A stretch of DNA of 64,000 nucleotides from UBA2421 sp002343075. Lineage in GTDB: Bacteria; Planctomycetota; Phycisphaerae; Tepidisphaerales; Tepidisphaeraceae. Location: contig CALJLN010000039.1 in the NCBI GenBank assembly GCA_937982565.1, positions 62,001 through 126,000 of the forward strand, read 5' to 3'. The first letter of the stretch is position 1. Every line of letters begins with the position of its first letter. The notes below the pieces were generated by a model. The model ran no database searches. It saw only the letters and a program-made list of their open reading frames with translations, and was not told the DNA's origin. Positions 16,341 through 25,862 of the stretch are shown here, one piece after another. The translations under genes were made by a program, and so were the position numbers.

Positions 16341-18761
16341 AGCCGTCCGACGTCGTTGTAGTACCACCGCTGCGAAAACCAACAACCCAACAGTTGCCGG
16401 TTCAGGGACCGCTGCGGCAACCTGAAACCCGCGTATGGCAAGATCAGGCAATGCAGCATCGGCGGTGAAAGAGCCAAGCACCCAAAGATCATTGCTGCGC
16501 CCGCTGATCTCGATGCGATGGATGATTGACGCACTGGACATTTCTTCCGTGGCCGAGAATCCAACTGCTCCATTCACGCCCGATGGGACCAACGCAAAAT
16601 TCCAGTCAGGTAGCTCGTTGCCCTCGAGATCAAATAATCGAATGTCCACATTCCCAGCAGCCACCGAACCGAGCCTGAGAGCCACATCACTCACAGTAGC
16701 AGGCCTCGACGGATCAGTCGGATCAACAAAGCGAAACGTCAAGGTCTCGCCGGAGCGAGGACCGAGGAGATCGGTCGATTTATGCTCGCCGTTGACGCTC
16801 GACGCGGCATCAACGAACGTGATTTCGCCAGTCGATGACTCGATCTGAAGACCTGATGCAGCGTCTCGGGCATTGAGAAAACCCCGAAAGGGTGAATCAA
16901 ACGCCGCGATGACGCCCAAAGGTTGCAATCCCCCTCCCGGGTTGGGCACCGGGTTGTCAAAGCGCATAGCAGTCCAGTGAGTGCCTATGCCCAGGGCAAA
17001 CTCGGCATCAACCGTTTCGAGCCGTGTGGCATCGCGCAGATTGGACGCGACATGCCTCACTTCATCAATCAGGAACCCCGCATTGTCGACGGCGGTTGCG
17101 GCCGATCGCAGGCGCAAGTACGAAAGCCCCGGCCACATCTCCGCGCCCGGCTGCGCCGCCACCACTCCCAGATGTTTCCCCGCCAACCGCAGAATTGCCG
17201 AGCGAGCATGGGCATTCCAGTCAATCGTCAGGTCATACCACGTGTCGGGCTGCAGCATATGCCCGGTGGGGAGTGCGCCGTTTGGCGCAATACTGAGCCG
17301 ATAGAACGCGCTGTCTTCGCCGGTCGAGTCGGTTGGATTGAAAAAGCGGTCGGTGAGCGCAATCACCCCGCCGCCGAAGCCCTGCTGCAGCTGGATTCGC
17401 AGGTGTGTGCGCCCGCGCGCCGTTGCGGGAAAATTCCACGCCGCACCGTCCGGGTCTTTCTCGTCGGGCTTGCGAATATGAAGCACCGGCTTGGTGCGAT
17501 ACGGGGAAGGGTCGTCAATCAATGCCGCGCCGGCAACGCGTGATCGCTTCACAGACACGACATTGCCATACGGCTTAAACACCGACCAGTTACTCAGCGG
17601 GTCTGGGCCGAGAAAATCGTCAGAACGATCTTTCTCAAGCAGCCAGTCCGGGTCGAGCCGCAGTTGGGTCTTCGCCGCCGCCTGCCCGGTGATGGCGATG
17701 ATCTTGTTATCTGCGGTAGCGGTGGCGAAAGAGTACGCGGTCCCCGTATCGCCGGCGACTGGATCGGCATCTCGAAACGGGTCGAGATAGATCTCGCGAA
17801 ATCCCTTCCAGGTAGTCCCACCATCTTTAGAAATTGCGGCGTGAAGCACGTCACGCCCGCCGTACCAGACCTGATTATTGTGCCGAGGGGGCATGGTGGC
17901 GTTGTTCCAGATCAGCACCATATCACCGTTATCCATCGGCACGAGGTTTGGTGGGCCGGAAGTAGTGTAAAACTTGCTGTTCACCGCAGGCGACCACGTT
18001 ATCCCCTGATTGGTTGAAACTGACTCGGTAAGCTTGCCCGTCTGCGAGCGCATCAGCATCCACAAGCTGCCATCGGGCCGTTCGATCACCGTGGGTTCAC
18101 AGGCACCATCGCTGGCACCATTCCAGTTCGATGGAACCGGTGACTGCAACAGCGAGGGTGAAAGCAAGAACGTGGACGAGTTGCTGCTTCGATAGCGCAC
18201 GACAGTCGAACCGACACCAAACCCCGGCGGCGGCGGAGTGGACTTATCACCGAAGGGCGCGATCAGCCGGCCGCTACTTGTTTCGATTGCCTTAACCATT
18301 CCCCCGGTGTTGCCGTCATGAACCAGCGCGGGCGCGCTCCACTGTGTGTACGGCGCGCTAGCCTGATAATGAAAGACATCAAACTCGATCGGGCCAGTTT
18401 CAGGCCGTCGAGGCACAAACAGATGCATCGTGCCATCAGCACCCATGACAGGAATGGCGTTCAGATTGCCGAACGCATCGAACAGCTTTGTGCTGGCAGT
18501 AAAACCGCCTTGCCACGTCAACCCATTATCGGTGGAGATCGACCGATACACGGCGTTAAATCGAGACGCCAATCTCCAAAGCGTACCGTCGGGCAACTTC
18601 ACGACGTTCTGAAAGTTGTCATGGGCCTGCAACTGCGGCGGCGCCGCTGCACGTGCACCAGCGTCGCTAAGCAGCACACATGCGAGCCAAGCGCATGCAA
18701 GCCGCACGGCGGAGAGCCAACGATGCGGTGAACAGTGAACTGGCCTGCGCTGGAGGAACAT
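16329..18761 (-). CDS. Secreted sialidase-like protein with PEP-CTERM anchor
   Basis: 810 residues from the ATG at 18761, which has GAGGG 7 bp upstream (a TTG two codons earlier is possible). A signal peptide precedes a six-bladed-propeller region (~40-370) with Asp-box-like STDNGLTW, STNQGITW and SKDGGTTW, and the DVLHAAISKDGGTTWKGFRE segment shared with the large propellers at 34904 and 38929. A concanavalin-like beta domain (~380-560) with HIRKPDEK and AAWNFP, and a C-terminal beta domain, follow. It ends VPEPATVGLLVFAAVVLQRR, a PEP-CTERM sorting signal. Hydrolysis of a sialic-acid-like glycan is inferred; no clear RIP arginine motif was found. Last gene of the minus-strand group. Confidence 0.82.
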   Translation of the reverse strand: MFLQRRPVHCSPHRWLSAVRLACAWLACVLLSDAGARAAAPPQLQAHDNFQNVVKLPDGTLWRLASRFNAVYRSISTDNGLTWQGGFTASTKLFDAFGNLNAIPVMGADGTMHLFVPRRPETGPIEFDVFHYQASAPYTQWSAPALVHDGNTGGMVKAIETSSGRLIAPFGDKSTPPPPGFGVGSTVVRYRSSNSSTFLLSPSLLQSPVPSNWNGASDGACEPTVIERPDGSLWMLMRSQTGKLTESVSTNQGITWSPAVNSKFYTTSGPPNLVPMDNGDMVLIWNNATMPPRHNNQVWYGGRDVLHAAISKDGGTTWKGFREIYLDPFRDADPVAGDTGTAYSFATATADNKIIAITGQAAAKTQLRLDPDWLLEKDRSDDFLGPDPLSNWSVFKPYGNVVSVKRSRVAGAALIDDPSPYRTKPVLHIRKPDEKDPDGAAWNFPATARGRTHLRIQLQQGFGGGVIALTDRFFNPTDSTGEDSAFYRLSIAPNGALPTGHMLQPDTWYDLTIDWNAHARSAILRLAGKHLGVVAAQPGAEMWPGLSYLRLRSAATAVDNAGFLIDEVRHVASNLRDATRLETVDAEFALGIGTHWTAMRFDNPVPNPGGGLQPLGVIAAFDSPFRGFLNARDAASGLQIESSTGEITFVDAASSVNGEHKSTDLLGPRSGETLTFRFVDPTDPSRPATVSDVALRLGSVAAGNVDIRLFDLEGNELPDWNFALVPSGVNGAVGFSATEEMSSASIIHRIEISGRSNDLWVLGSFTADAALPDLAIRGFQVAAAVPEPATVGLLVFAAVVLQRRRTASRQ

Positions 18762-18826
18762 CCTCAAGCCCTCGTTTCGCGTTAAAATTGGATTCGCCGA
18801 CCTGCACTACCGCCGGCATACATCTA

Positions 18827-21235
18827 CTACGAGCGACGCCGACGCAATGAGCACATTCCGATCAGCATCGCTCCGAGGGCAATTGCTCCAGGTTCGGGAA
18901 CCGCACTTCGCGCGCCGTCGGCCGACACGGAAAGTCCGAAGTTTGCGGCCAGGGGTGTGAAGTCGTTCAGGTCGATCAGGCCGTCGTAGTTGAAATCGCC
19001 ATTTATCCAGTTGCCGCTGAGGCCAAAGTTGGCAGCCAATGCGGTAAAATCATCGAGGCTGACCGAACCTGACAAATTGGCATCGCCGTAGAGTGTGCCG
19101 CGCATGACAACGGTGGAGCTATCGGTGCTCCCAAACAACCCCGGCACCACGCTAAGTGAGCTTGCCTCGGCGTAGCCCACACCGAACGTCGTGCCCAGCG
19201 TGGTCTTCACGCCGTCGCCCGTCCAGGCACCGGCCGCGAATGCCGACTGGATCAGGGCGCGGAGATCTGCCAGGGGTGATATGCCGTCATAGTCAACGGT
19301 CACTGCGTTGTTGGTCACATCCAAACTTGTCGCCGCTGTCAGGGTAAGCGATTTGGTCGATACCAAACCCGATGCAGTGCCATTGTTTTGGAGCCGAACG
19401 GTGCCTCCGGAGACGTCGATCGCGCTCACGCTGACCGACCCTATATTGAGTTGCCCCGCACCGGTTTTGGAAAGCTGTGCAGTCACCCCACTCACTCCAC
19501 CAAGCATGGAAAGCGCTGCGCCGGATGCGACGTCCACAGTTGCGTTGTTCGTGAGCGCAACGGCGGTAGTGACGGAATGCGAACCTGCGACAACGCCAAT
19601 CTGCGCGCTGCCCGTGGATACTTCCATGGTCAGCCCAGTTGGTCCTGTCAGGGTGTACGAGTTGGCATTGTTGAAGTTGAGATTGCCCAAGGTGATCGGC
19701 ACATCAACGCTGATCGATGCAGGGCCGGTGAGGATGGCGCCGAGATTCGCCTGCGCACCGACGGCATTCGGGACGCCGCCTTGCCAGTTGGCGGCGTTCG
19801 ACCACGCCCCGCCGCCGTCGATGTTCCACATGCTTGCGCCGACCGCAGGCTCGAACTGCACATAAAGCCCATCGGGCCTCCAGTCGAAGCTAAGCGGCGA
19901 GCCGTTGATGAATGACACCGGCGTGCTTGCCGACGATCCAATTTCCGAACCAAAGCTCAGAAGGCGCAGGTCATAGACCTGATCTTCCGGCGCGACGTAG
20001 GTTGCCAAGTCGATCGCGACCGACCCACCATGAGTGAACGAGCCGCTGATGTTGAGGAAATCAGTCGGTGGGTCAAAAGGCGGAGTGATGTCTTCCAGGA
20101 GTCGTGCCGGAAAATCGCCTGCGGTAAGCGTGATGCCGATGCCGGTGTTGTTCCAGTTACCGCTAACGCTGATCGTGCCGAAGCTACGATCGTCGCTGGT
20201 GATCGGCGGTTGACCGACAATCATCGGTGCCACCTTCGCACCAGCCACGCCGCTGACGTTACCGGTGATTGCGCCGGTACCCGAAAGAATGCCGTTGGAG
20301 TTGATGACAATGCCGTCATCAACCACGAGCGTGGGAGCGGAGTAGCTCATGGCGTAGTACGCAGGCGTGACACCCCCGTCACCAATGCGGAAAGGCTGGC
20401 CGTTCGCAATCCGCGTGGCGCGAGAAAAGAAGGTCCCGCTGTTGAAGTTGACTACCGCAGTGTTGCCCGGATCGTCTGCATCCAGAAATCCACCGAGGTC
20501 CGCGTACGCGCTAGTAATGTTGATAGTGCCGTGGCGGAGGAAAATCCCACGATTGCCGTTGGTGATCTGGAACGTCGCACTATTGAGGTTGATCAACTGC
20601 CCTGTGCTGGGATTTGCGCCGATGATTCCGACGTTGATCGTGTTGCGAATGTCGACGAAAGCATTGTTGGTAACATGCAATTCGTTATTGTTACTTCCCG
20701 CGATCCCGATGTTTGAGCCGGTACCGGTCGAGGTCGAGATAACTCGTGCGCCGGCCCCTGTGATCGTCATCTTGTTGCCGCTTGCTCCGTTGGCATTGCC
20801 AATTGAGAAGACCTGACCAACACTCGTGTGCTGAAATGTCCCGCCCGTGAAAGTGATATCGTTCGGAAAACCTCCAGCGGTGCCGAGTAGAAATCGGTTG
20901 AAGCTGAGCGTGCCCCCTGCGGTGTCAAACGTCAGCGCGCCTGTCGTGTTTCGCAAGCTCAGATCATTCACCGCGGCGGCAGAGGAAAATGTGATGGTGC
21001 CGGCGTCGTTGTTATTGAATATTGCCACGTCCGCAGCAGTCGGCACCGACGGGTTCCAGTTTGCAGCGGCGTTGAAGTCACCCCCGCCGCTTCCGACCCA
21101 CGAGACATCGGCACCCGTCGCAACCTGTCCCACGACCACGATGCTCATCGCCGCGAGCAGCAGGGTCGAGCGACGATTGCTTACACGTCGGCTCATACGT
21201 CGTTCTTCGATTGAAAACGGATTGAACTTCTGCAT
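18827..21235 (-). CDS. Large beta-strand PEP-CTERM protein with dockerin-like repeat
   Basis: 802 residues from the ATG at 21235, with GGAGG 5 bp upstream. A signal peptide (RRSTLLLAAMSIVVVGQV) is followed by autotransporter-type beta-strand repeats (DVSWVGSGGGDFNAAANWNP onward), typical of beta-helical surface proteins. Near the C-terminus two calcium-binding dockerin-like repeats appear (DANLSGSVSLDDFTALAANF and DFNYDGLIDLNDFTPLAANF), then VPEPGAIALGAMLIGMCSL plus RRRRS, a PEP-CTERM signal. It is paralogous over ~450 residues to the protein at 25863, with an added middle domain and the dockerin. Both promoters carry the same operator, so both are probably surface components made together with the GntR unit. 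Confidence 0.85.
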   Translation of the reverse strand: MQKFNPFSIEERRMSRRVSNRRSTLLLAAMSIVVVGQVATGADVSWVGSGGGDFNAAANWNPSVPTAADVAIFNNNDAGTITFSSAAAVNDLSLRNTTGALTFDTAGGTLSFNRFLLGTAGGFPNDITFTGGTFQHTSVGQVFSIGNANGASGNKMTITGAGARVISTSTGTGSNIGIAGSNNNELHVTNNAFVDIRNTINVGIIGANPSTGQLINLNSATFQITNGNRGIFLRHGTINITSAYADLGGFLDADDPGNTAVVNFNSGTFFSRATRIANGQPFRIGDGGVTPAYYAMSYSAPTLVVDDGIVINSNGILSGTGAITGNVSGVAGAKVAPMIVGQPPITSDDRSFGTISVSGNWNNTGIGITLTAGDFPARLLEDITPPFDPPTDFLNISGSFTHGGSVAIDLATYVAPEDQVYDLRLLSFGSEIGSSASTPVSFINGSPLSFDWRPDGLYVQFEPAVGASMWNIDGGGAWSNAANWQGGVPNAVGAQANLGAILTGPASISVDVPITLGNLNFNNANSYTLTGPTGLTMEVSTGSAQIGVVAGSHSVTTAVALTNNATVDVASGAALSMLGGVSGVTAQLSKTGAGQLNIGSVSVSAIDVSGGTVRLQNNGTASGLVSTKSLTLTAATSLDVTNNAVTVDYDGISPLADLRALIQSAFAAGAWTGDGVKTTLGTTFGVGYAEASSLSVVPGLFGSTDSSTVVMRGTLYGDANLSGSVSLDDFTALAANFGLSGNWINGDFNYDGLIDLNDFTPLAANFGLSVSADGARSAVPEPGAIALGAMLIGMCSLRRRRS

Positions 21236-21310
21236 CACTTCCTCCGGGCCAAAGGTAGACCTCTTGGATCAATGAAAGAATTGGGTCACGCGTCAGTCGC
21301 GCCACAGTGA

Positions 21311-21340
21311 AATGTACCCTGCTGGATCCATCGAATGCAA
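21311..21340 (-). promoter_or_regulatory. Promoter with GntR-type operator, PEP-CTERM gene at 18827
   Basis: Minus strand: TTGCAT (21340-21335), 4 bp, TGGATCCA (21330-21323), 6 bp, TACATT (21316-21311). Geometry is identical to the promoter of the paralogue at 25712. The predicted leader is about 66 nt. Repressor binding in the spacer would block RNA polymerase. Confidence 0.6.
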
Positions 21341-21488
21341 CACAAATCCACCGAAGTTACGACGATTCTTCGCGTCCAGCTATCAGTGCTTAAACTATTG
21401 TGTCAACGCAATTTATGGCCGAATTACCTTGTCATCCGGAAACCTCAGGTATGGCGATTCGCCTTATCTATCGAATTTGCGGGTGCCG

Positions 21489-21498
21489 CTGGATCCAG
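21489..21498. promoter_or_regulatory. Second GntR-type operator copy
   Basis: CTGGATCCAG, a perfect 10-bp palindrome that contains the TGGATCCA core, 159 bp upstream of the previous site and 20 bp beyond the symporter stop. A TTGACA overlaps its upstream flank on the minus strand, but no matching -10 is seen. It may be an auxiliary operator. Confidence 0.45.
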
Positions 21499-21517
21499 TT
21501 GGTGTCAAAGTCTCGTT

Positions 21518-23011
21518 CTACCTGTCGGAATCCGCCGGCGAAAACAACTTGCGGGCTGCAGCTGATCGTCCGATGAAGGTCAGCGCAATAGCCGCCGTTG
21601 CCGTCACAATCGCCGACGCAGGGGCGATCCACAATCTCGCCAAAGGGGTAGGTACCAGTGCCACGCCGATGATCGTCCCCACGACCAACGCAACCGCCAT
21701 CGCCGCCCCGTGTACGCGCACCCTTGCGACGGAGAGCATTACGCACGCCAGAAGCGGCCCTGCAAAGACACCGAGAATCACTTGCGTCGCACTGAACAAG
21801 TCCCCAAGCCGACTCACCAACCCCGCCGACAGCGTCGCAGCAAGGCCGATGGCCAGCGAAATCAGCTTTGCAAACAACAGCTTCTGCCGATCTTCCATCG
21901 GCGAACCGAAGCGCTCCCGAAAATCGAGCGTCACCACCCCCGCTAGCGAGTTAATTCCGCTCGTGAGACTGCTCATTGTCGCCGCAAGCAGCGCTGCAAG
22001 AACCAGCCCGCACAAGCCAGAAGGCAGTTGCGTCGCCACAAAATGCGGAAAGATCTTATCGGTTAACGCAGGCAGCGTCGGGTCGTCCACATGACGATAA
22101 AACGCAAACAACGACAGCCCCACGCCCGCAAGCAGGACCAGCACGACAACGACACCAATAATGTTCACCAGGAACGACCGACACGCCGCCCGCGCGCTGC
22201 CGGTCGCAAGATATCGCTGGAGCGACATCTGGTCGGCAAGGTAGTTGCCGAGGTTGGCGACCGTTACGCCAATTGTGACAGTCCAGAACGTAAAGCCGAC
22301 TGTCGGATCGAGCGAGAACTTCTGCCAGTCCAGCCGGCCCGAGTCGGCCAAGTCTTGATAAGCAACCGAAAACGGTACCGGCATGTGCGACCAGGCAAAC
22401 CCGATGGTGAGTGCAATGCCAATCGCGATGACAACCATCTGGATCGCATCCGTGATAATCACACCGCGGATCCCCGCCATCACGGTATAGATTGTGCTGC
22501 TCAAGCCTGTGACAAGCACGATCGGCCAGAACCACCTGTCAGGATCGAGCTTGCCCATGGCGATGACTGCCAGCGTGGGGGCGTAAATCATTGTGGCCAT
22601 CCAGCCGATGCGCATCAGTACGAACAGTGACGCAGCGATCGTGCGCGTGGCCAAGCCAAACCGCGTTTCGAGCACGTCGTAAGGGTAGATGCTTCCAGTA
22701 CTTAGATATCGCGGCAAGAACCACCAACGGAGAATGATGTACGATGCGGGCATCGACACGAGCACTGCACCAACGAAAAGCAGAATTCCCGAGCCGTAGA
22801 TAACACTCGGGTAGTTGATAAAGCTAATGCCCGAGAAGAGCGTCGCGGCGATGCTCAGGCCGACGATGATCGTTCCGAAGAAGCTACCCATCCCGCCGCC
22901 GGCGGTGAAATATTCCTGCGTGTCTGCCTTTGACCCGCGCGACAGTAACCCCGCCGCGATACAGCCAGCGAGGTAGACAATCACAATGACGATGTCGAAG
23001 GTGGTGATCAT
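21518..23011 (-). CDS. Sodium:solute symporter (SSS family)
   Basis: 497 residues with about 13 hydrophobic spans, the normal SSS size. It begins MITTFDIVIVIVYLAGCIAA; the conserved EYFTAGGGMG motif follows near residue 33, and SIAATLFSGISFINYPS is the family's TM2 sodium-site region. Members import sugars, sialic acid, amino acids or organic acids with Na+. It is the last gene of gntR-SDR-Gfo/Idh-SSS, 9 bp after the oxidoreductase. NanT-type SSS sialic acid transporters are known, and with lyase, mutarotase and propellers nearby a sialic-acid-like substrate is the leading guess; the sequence alone does not fix it. Confidence 0.93.
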   Translation of the reverse strand: MITTFDIVIVIVYLAGCIAAGLLSRGSKADTQEYFTAGGGMGSFFGTIIVGLSIAATLFSGISFINYPSVIYGSGILLFVGAVLVSMPASYIILRWWFLPRYLSTGSIYPYDVLETRFGLATRTIAASLFVLMRIGWMATMIYAPTLAVIAMGKLDPDRWFWPIVLVTGLSSTIYTVMAGIRGVIITDAIQMVVIAIGIALTIGFAWSHMPVPFSVAYQDLADSGRLDWQKFSLDPTVGFTFWTVTIGVTVANLGNYLADQMSLQRYLATGSARAACRSFLVNIIGVVVVLVLLAGVGLSLFAFYRHVDDPTLPALTDKIFPHFVATQLPSGLCGLVLAALLAATMSSLTSGINSLAGVVTLDFRERFGSPMEDRQKLLFAKLISLAIGLAATLSAGLVSRLGDLFSATQVILGVFAGPLLACVMLSVARVRVHGAAMAVALVVGTIIGVALVPTPLARLWIAPASAIVTATAAIALTFIGRSAAARKLFSPADSDR

Positions 23012-23020
23012 AGTGGTGCG

Positions 23021-24001
23021 TCAATCCGTCAAGGGAAGGGCCACTTCTTCCCCGCCGCCCTTGCGACTTTTTTCTCCGGCGATCAGAAGCTGCATCAACT
23101 CCGAGGTTTCGGAAAAATCAATGGTCGGGCTGCCCGTCTGTAAGTAGGCCACGAACTGTTGGAGCTGGGCCTTAAACGCTGAAAAACTGTCGCGAAAACG
23201 CGCGTGAAGTTCTGATTTCCTACCGACGATATGCATCGATCCAAAACCACCAAGCCAGTCTTCGCCCATGCAGACGAGCACAACAACTCCGCTTCGGTGC
23301 TGATATCGAACTACGTCCGCGCCGGCAGCGCCTACGTTCCGCGCGGAAATCCACCCGCCCGGTGACAAAAACGGGTAGACTGCTTCTAGCGCATGAATGC
23401 CGTATCGGTGCCAGGACTTGGCCATGGTGATACTGATGAACCGCAGATCGCCGACCTCTCCCATTCGCTGGCGTGCTGAAATAAATTCAGTTGCGTAACG
23501 CATCGCGGAGCAGGACATGATCGACTTTCCGCATCGCACCCACTCCTGAAAAGTCGCCAGATCAGCGAGGTTAACGCAAAGCGGCTTATCGATGAAAACG
23601 GGTATATCTGCCTCTACAAACGGCAACGCGCGCGCGACATGCTCGTCACCTCGATCGGTGGGAATGAGTACCGCGTCAACTTGGCCAATCAACTCGGCTG
23701 GGTTCCGCAAAACCTTGCCAATCTGCGCCGCAGCAGCAATCTTCGCGGCGTCGGCGGGATCATCACACCAGATGTGTGTGACGCGGACACCCTGGATTCC
23801 GAACTCACGCGAGGTGCGTGCTGCCAGGTAATCGCTGATAACAGGATGCGCATGCTCGCGCATCGCCGTAGGGTCATACCCATTGAGGATAGCCGACCAA
23901 CTGTATGGATGGTCGTTCTCATCGACCTTCCCCGCGATTCCAAGACGGATGTTGCGCACGTCGCGCACGAGCGGCGCAGGATTGAGCGGGGAAGATGTCA
24001 C
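23021..24001 (-). CDS. Gfo/Idh/MocA-family oxidoreductase
   Basis: 326 residues from the GTG at 24001, which overlaps the TGA of the upstream SDR (GTGA); the frame is open further upstream, but that part is SDR sequence. The N-terminal Rossmann domain begins NIRLGIAGKVDENDHPYSWS; DAVLIPTDRGDEHVARALPF and DIPVFIDKPLCVNLADLATF carry the family's conserved EKP-like lysine (here DKP). The C-terminal half is the usual beta-sheet domain. The first loop is longer than the standard GxGxxG and has an unusual DENDHPYSW insertion. It is probably an NAD-dependent sugar or sugar-acid dehydrogenase acting on what the adjacent symporter imports. Confidence 0.88.
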   Translation of the reverse strand: MTSSPLNPAPLVRDVRNIRLGIAGKVDENDHPYSWSAILNGYDPTAMREHAHPVISDYLAARTSREFGIQGVRVTHIWCDDPADAAKIAAAAQIGKVLRNPAELIGQVDAVLIPTDRGDEHVARALPFVEADIPVFIDKPLCVNLADLATFQEWVRCGKSIMSCSAMRYATEFISARQRMGEVGDLRFISITMAKSWHRYGIHALEAVYPFLSPGGWISARNVGAAGADVVRYQHRSGVVVLVCMGEDWLGGFGSMHIVGRKSELHARFRDSFSAFKAQLQQFVAYLQTGSPTIDFSETSELMQLLIAGEKSRKGGGEEVALPLTD

Positions 24002-24795
24002 CAGGCGGTCCACCCGCCGTCGATTGCGATTTGTGTGCCCGTTACGAAGCTCGCCGCGTCCGAACAAAGGTAGACGACCGCACCAGCAATCTCATCGGCG
24101 TTCCCGACCCGCCCCATCGGCACCTTCGCAGCAAGACGATTCATAAACTCATCGTCCTTCTGCTGACTCCACGGATATGGGAAAGGCCCGGGAATGATCG
24201 CGTTCACCCTCACACCCTGTTTTGCCATTGCGACGGCATGGTATCGGACCATTTGCAGCACCCCAGCTTTTGCCACGCCGTAGTCAATTGGATTGGGTGT
24301 GATGTGCGGCGGGTACATCGCAGGGTCGGGACTGACCACACCATACATGCTGCTGAAGTGCACGATCGAACCTCTGCCGTTTGGAAGCATTGCCTTTGCA
24401 GCCTCCCTGCCGACGAGAAATGCCCCCGTGAGCGAAACGCGCATCCCGTGCTCCCACTCGGCTGTGGTCATTTCGATCCAGGCTGTTTTGGTGTAGCGAA
24501 AGGTCATGTTTACGCAGGCGTCGAGCCGGTTGTGATCGTCAACCACCTGCCTGCAACATTCAATGATCGAAGGTTCATCAGCGGCATCGAGGGTCTTTGC
24601 GACAGCTTTCATCCCGTCGGCGCGGATGCTTTCTGCAAGCTTCATGGCATCGTCGCTGCGTAAATCGCTCACAATCACGTTGGCCCCGTGCTCTGCAAGC
24701 GCGCGGCAGACCGCAGAGCCGAGCAGTCCGGCCCCGCCGACGACCCAAATCACGCGGTCATGAAGGTTGAACCGATCAATCGCCCTCTGATGCAA
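23998..24795 (-). CDS. Short-chain dehydrogenase/reductase
   Basis: About 265 residues from the TTG at 24795, which has GGAGG 4 bp upstream; upstream codons overlap the gntR gene and look non-coding. The nucleotide motif is VVGGAGLLGSAVCRAL, the serine lies in VHFSSMYGVVSP, and YGVAKAGVLQM gives YxxxK. It ends SFVTGTQIAIDGGWTAW, nearly identical to the ending of the SDR at 9369. It lies 26 bp after gntR and overlaps the Gfo/Idh gene by GTGA. Probably a dehydrogenase step on the imported sugar or sugar acid. Confidence 0.88.
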   Translation of the reverse strand: MHQRAIDRFNLHDRVIWVVGGAGLLGSAVCRALAEHGANVIVSDLRSDDAMKLAESIRADGMKAVAKTLDAADEPSIIECCRQVVDDHNRLDACVNMTFRYTKTAWIEMTTAEWEHGMRVSLTGAFLVGREAAKAMLPNGRGSIVHFSSMYGVVSPDPAMYPPHITPNPIDYGVAKAGVLQMVRYHAVAMAKQGVRVNAIIPGPFPYPWSQQKDDEFMNRLAAKVPMGRVGNADEIAGAVVYLCSDAASFVTGTQIAIDGGWTAW

Positions 24796-24821
24796 TGGGC
24801 CTCCGCTGCCAGAGAAAGGAC

Positions 24822-25544
24822 CTATTCCGTGTTGGTTGGAGAATCGCGCAATTCGGCGAGATGTCGTTCGCGACCCATCGAGAGTTGTTGCCGCATCCAA
24901 TATTCCGCCGCTGCCGCATCCCGCTTCTGCAGCGCGCGGTAGAGCCGGCTGTGATCAAGAATTGTCTTCGCCGCTGGCCCGAGCGACAAATCATCCTCTC
25001 CGCATCGGGCCTCCAGTACCCGCGAGGTGAGGCGCATATCATCCACGGTCTTAGTCAACAATTGATTTCGCGCCGCGGCAAGAACAATCTCATGAAACTT
25101 CTCGTCGATCTTGATCCATCTGTCGTGTAGCCGGGTTTCGAGGCGCGGCTGCTTGCTGTCTCGCAAATACCGTGCGATCCCCCTCCACTGGAGCAGGAGT
25201 TCTTGAAGGCGCGTCAGCTCGTCAGGGGTGATGTTGATGGCTGCCTCTTTCGCGGCGAAACACTCAAGCACCTCCCGCATGGCGTAGAGTTCTCGAAGCT
25301 CGCCGGCGTCGGGAATATGAACCAGCACACCGAATCCAGGAACCTCTCTTACCACGCCGTCTGCACAGAGCCGCGAAAGCGCCTCGCGAACGGGCGTGCG
25401 CGAGATGCCCAGCCGCTTCGACAGACCTAAGCTCGACACCCTCTCGCCCGGTGAGATATCACCCGCGCGAAGCAACTCCCGAATGCGGTCATACGCCTGC
25501 TGTCTCAGGTTAAACGTGGGAGATTTTGTGAGCGGACTGCGCAT
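24822..25544 (-). CDS. GntR-family (FCD) transcriptional regulator
   Basis: 240 residues from the ATG at 25544. This start is chosen because the putative promoter and the TGGATCCA operator lie directly upstream of it; in-frame ATG/TTG codons up to 25586 would put the start upstream of the transcript. The wHTH (~8-75) shows GDISPGERVSSLGLSKRL and ISRTPVREALSRLCADGVV. The FCD domain (~85-225) has ELYAMREVLECFAAKEAA and HEIVLAAARNQLL, with His residues that usually bind a metal near the effector site. FCD regulators sense sugar acids and organic acids. It heads the SDR-Gfo/Idh-SSS unit and probably represses itself and two PEP-CTERM promoters. Confidence 0.9.
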   Translation of the reverse strand: MRSPLTKSPTFNLRQQAYDRIRELLRAGDISPGERVSSLGLSKRLGISRTPVREALSRLCADGVVREVPGFGVLVHIPDAGELRELYAMREVLECFAAKEAAINITPDELTRLQELLLQWRGIARYLRDSKQPRLETRLHDRWIKIDEKFHEIVLAAARNQLLTKTVDDMRLTSRVLEARCGEDDLSLGPAAKTILDHSRLYRALQKRDAAAAEYWMRQQLSMGRERHLAELRDSPTNTE

Positions 25545-25548
25545 ATGC

Positions 25549-25586
25549 TGGATCCAATCATACAGACGTGCCATTGAGAATAGCAA
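25549..25586 (-). promoter_or_regulatory. gntR promoter with overlapping operator
   Basis: Minus strand: TTGCTA (25586-25581), 18-bp spacer, TATGAT (25562-25557), directly followed by TTGGATCCAGC (operator core 25556-25549). The predicted start lies inside the operator, 5-8 nt before the ATG at 25544, so the mRNA is nearly leaderless and the gene autoregulated. Confidence 0.55.
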
Positions 25587-25711
25587 GAGCCGAGTTTAGA
25601 AATTGTGACTGTGGATCTGATCAAAATCGTGCATAAAGTGTTATCTCAGTTATGTTTACAAGACTATTGTCGGTGGCACAGATCAGGAAGTAATTTCTGG
25701 TGGGATTTTAC

Positions 25712-25741
25712 TTGCATCAACTGGATCCACCTGGTTATCCT
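25712..25741 (+). promoter_or_regulatory. Promoter with GntR-type operator, PEP-CTERM gene at 25863
   Basis: TTGCAT (25712-25717), 4 bp, TGGATCCA (25722-25729), 6 bp, TATCCT (25736-25741). It has the same boxes and register as the minus-strand promoter at 21311-21340. The leader would be about 115 nt. Confidence 0.6.
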
Positions 25742-25862
25742 AAGCTCGATGCACGTCGGGTGTCCGACGGCACAACTCGGCGGTCGCAATCGGACTACGC
25801 ACACGCACCTCTTAAGTGGCCCGATCCCGCCTCGCTTGATCCACATCGAAAGGAAGTGGGAA

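Noticed and set aside
25605..25862. Open frame upstream of the PEP-CTERM gene in the same phase
   Set aside because: It lacks a Shine-Dalgarno, covers the promoter and operator, and does not look like protein; the ATG at 25863 with AGGAAG upstream precedes a proper signal peptide.
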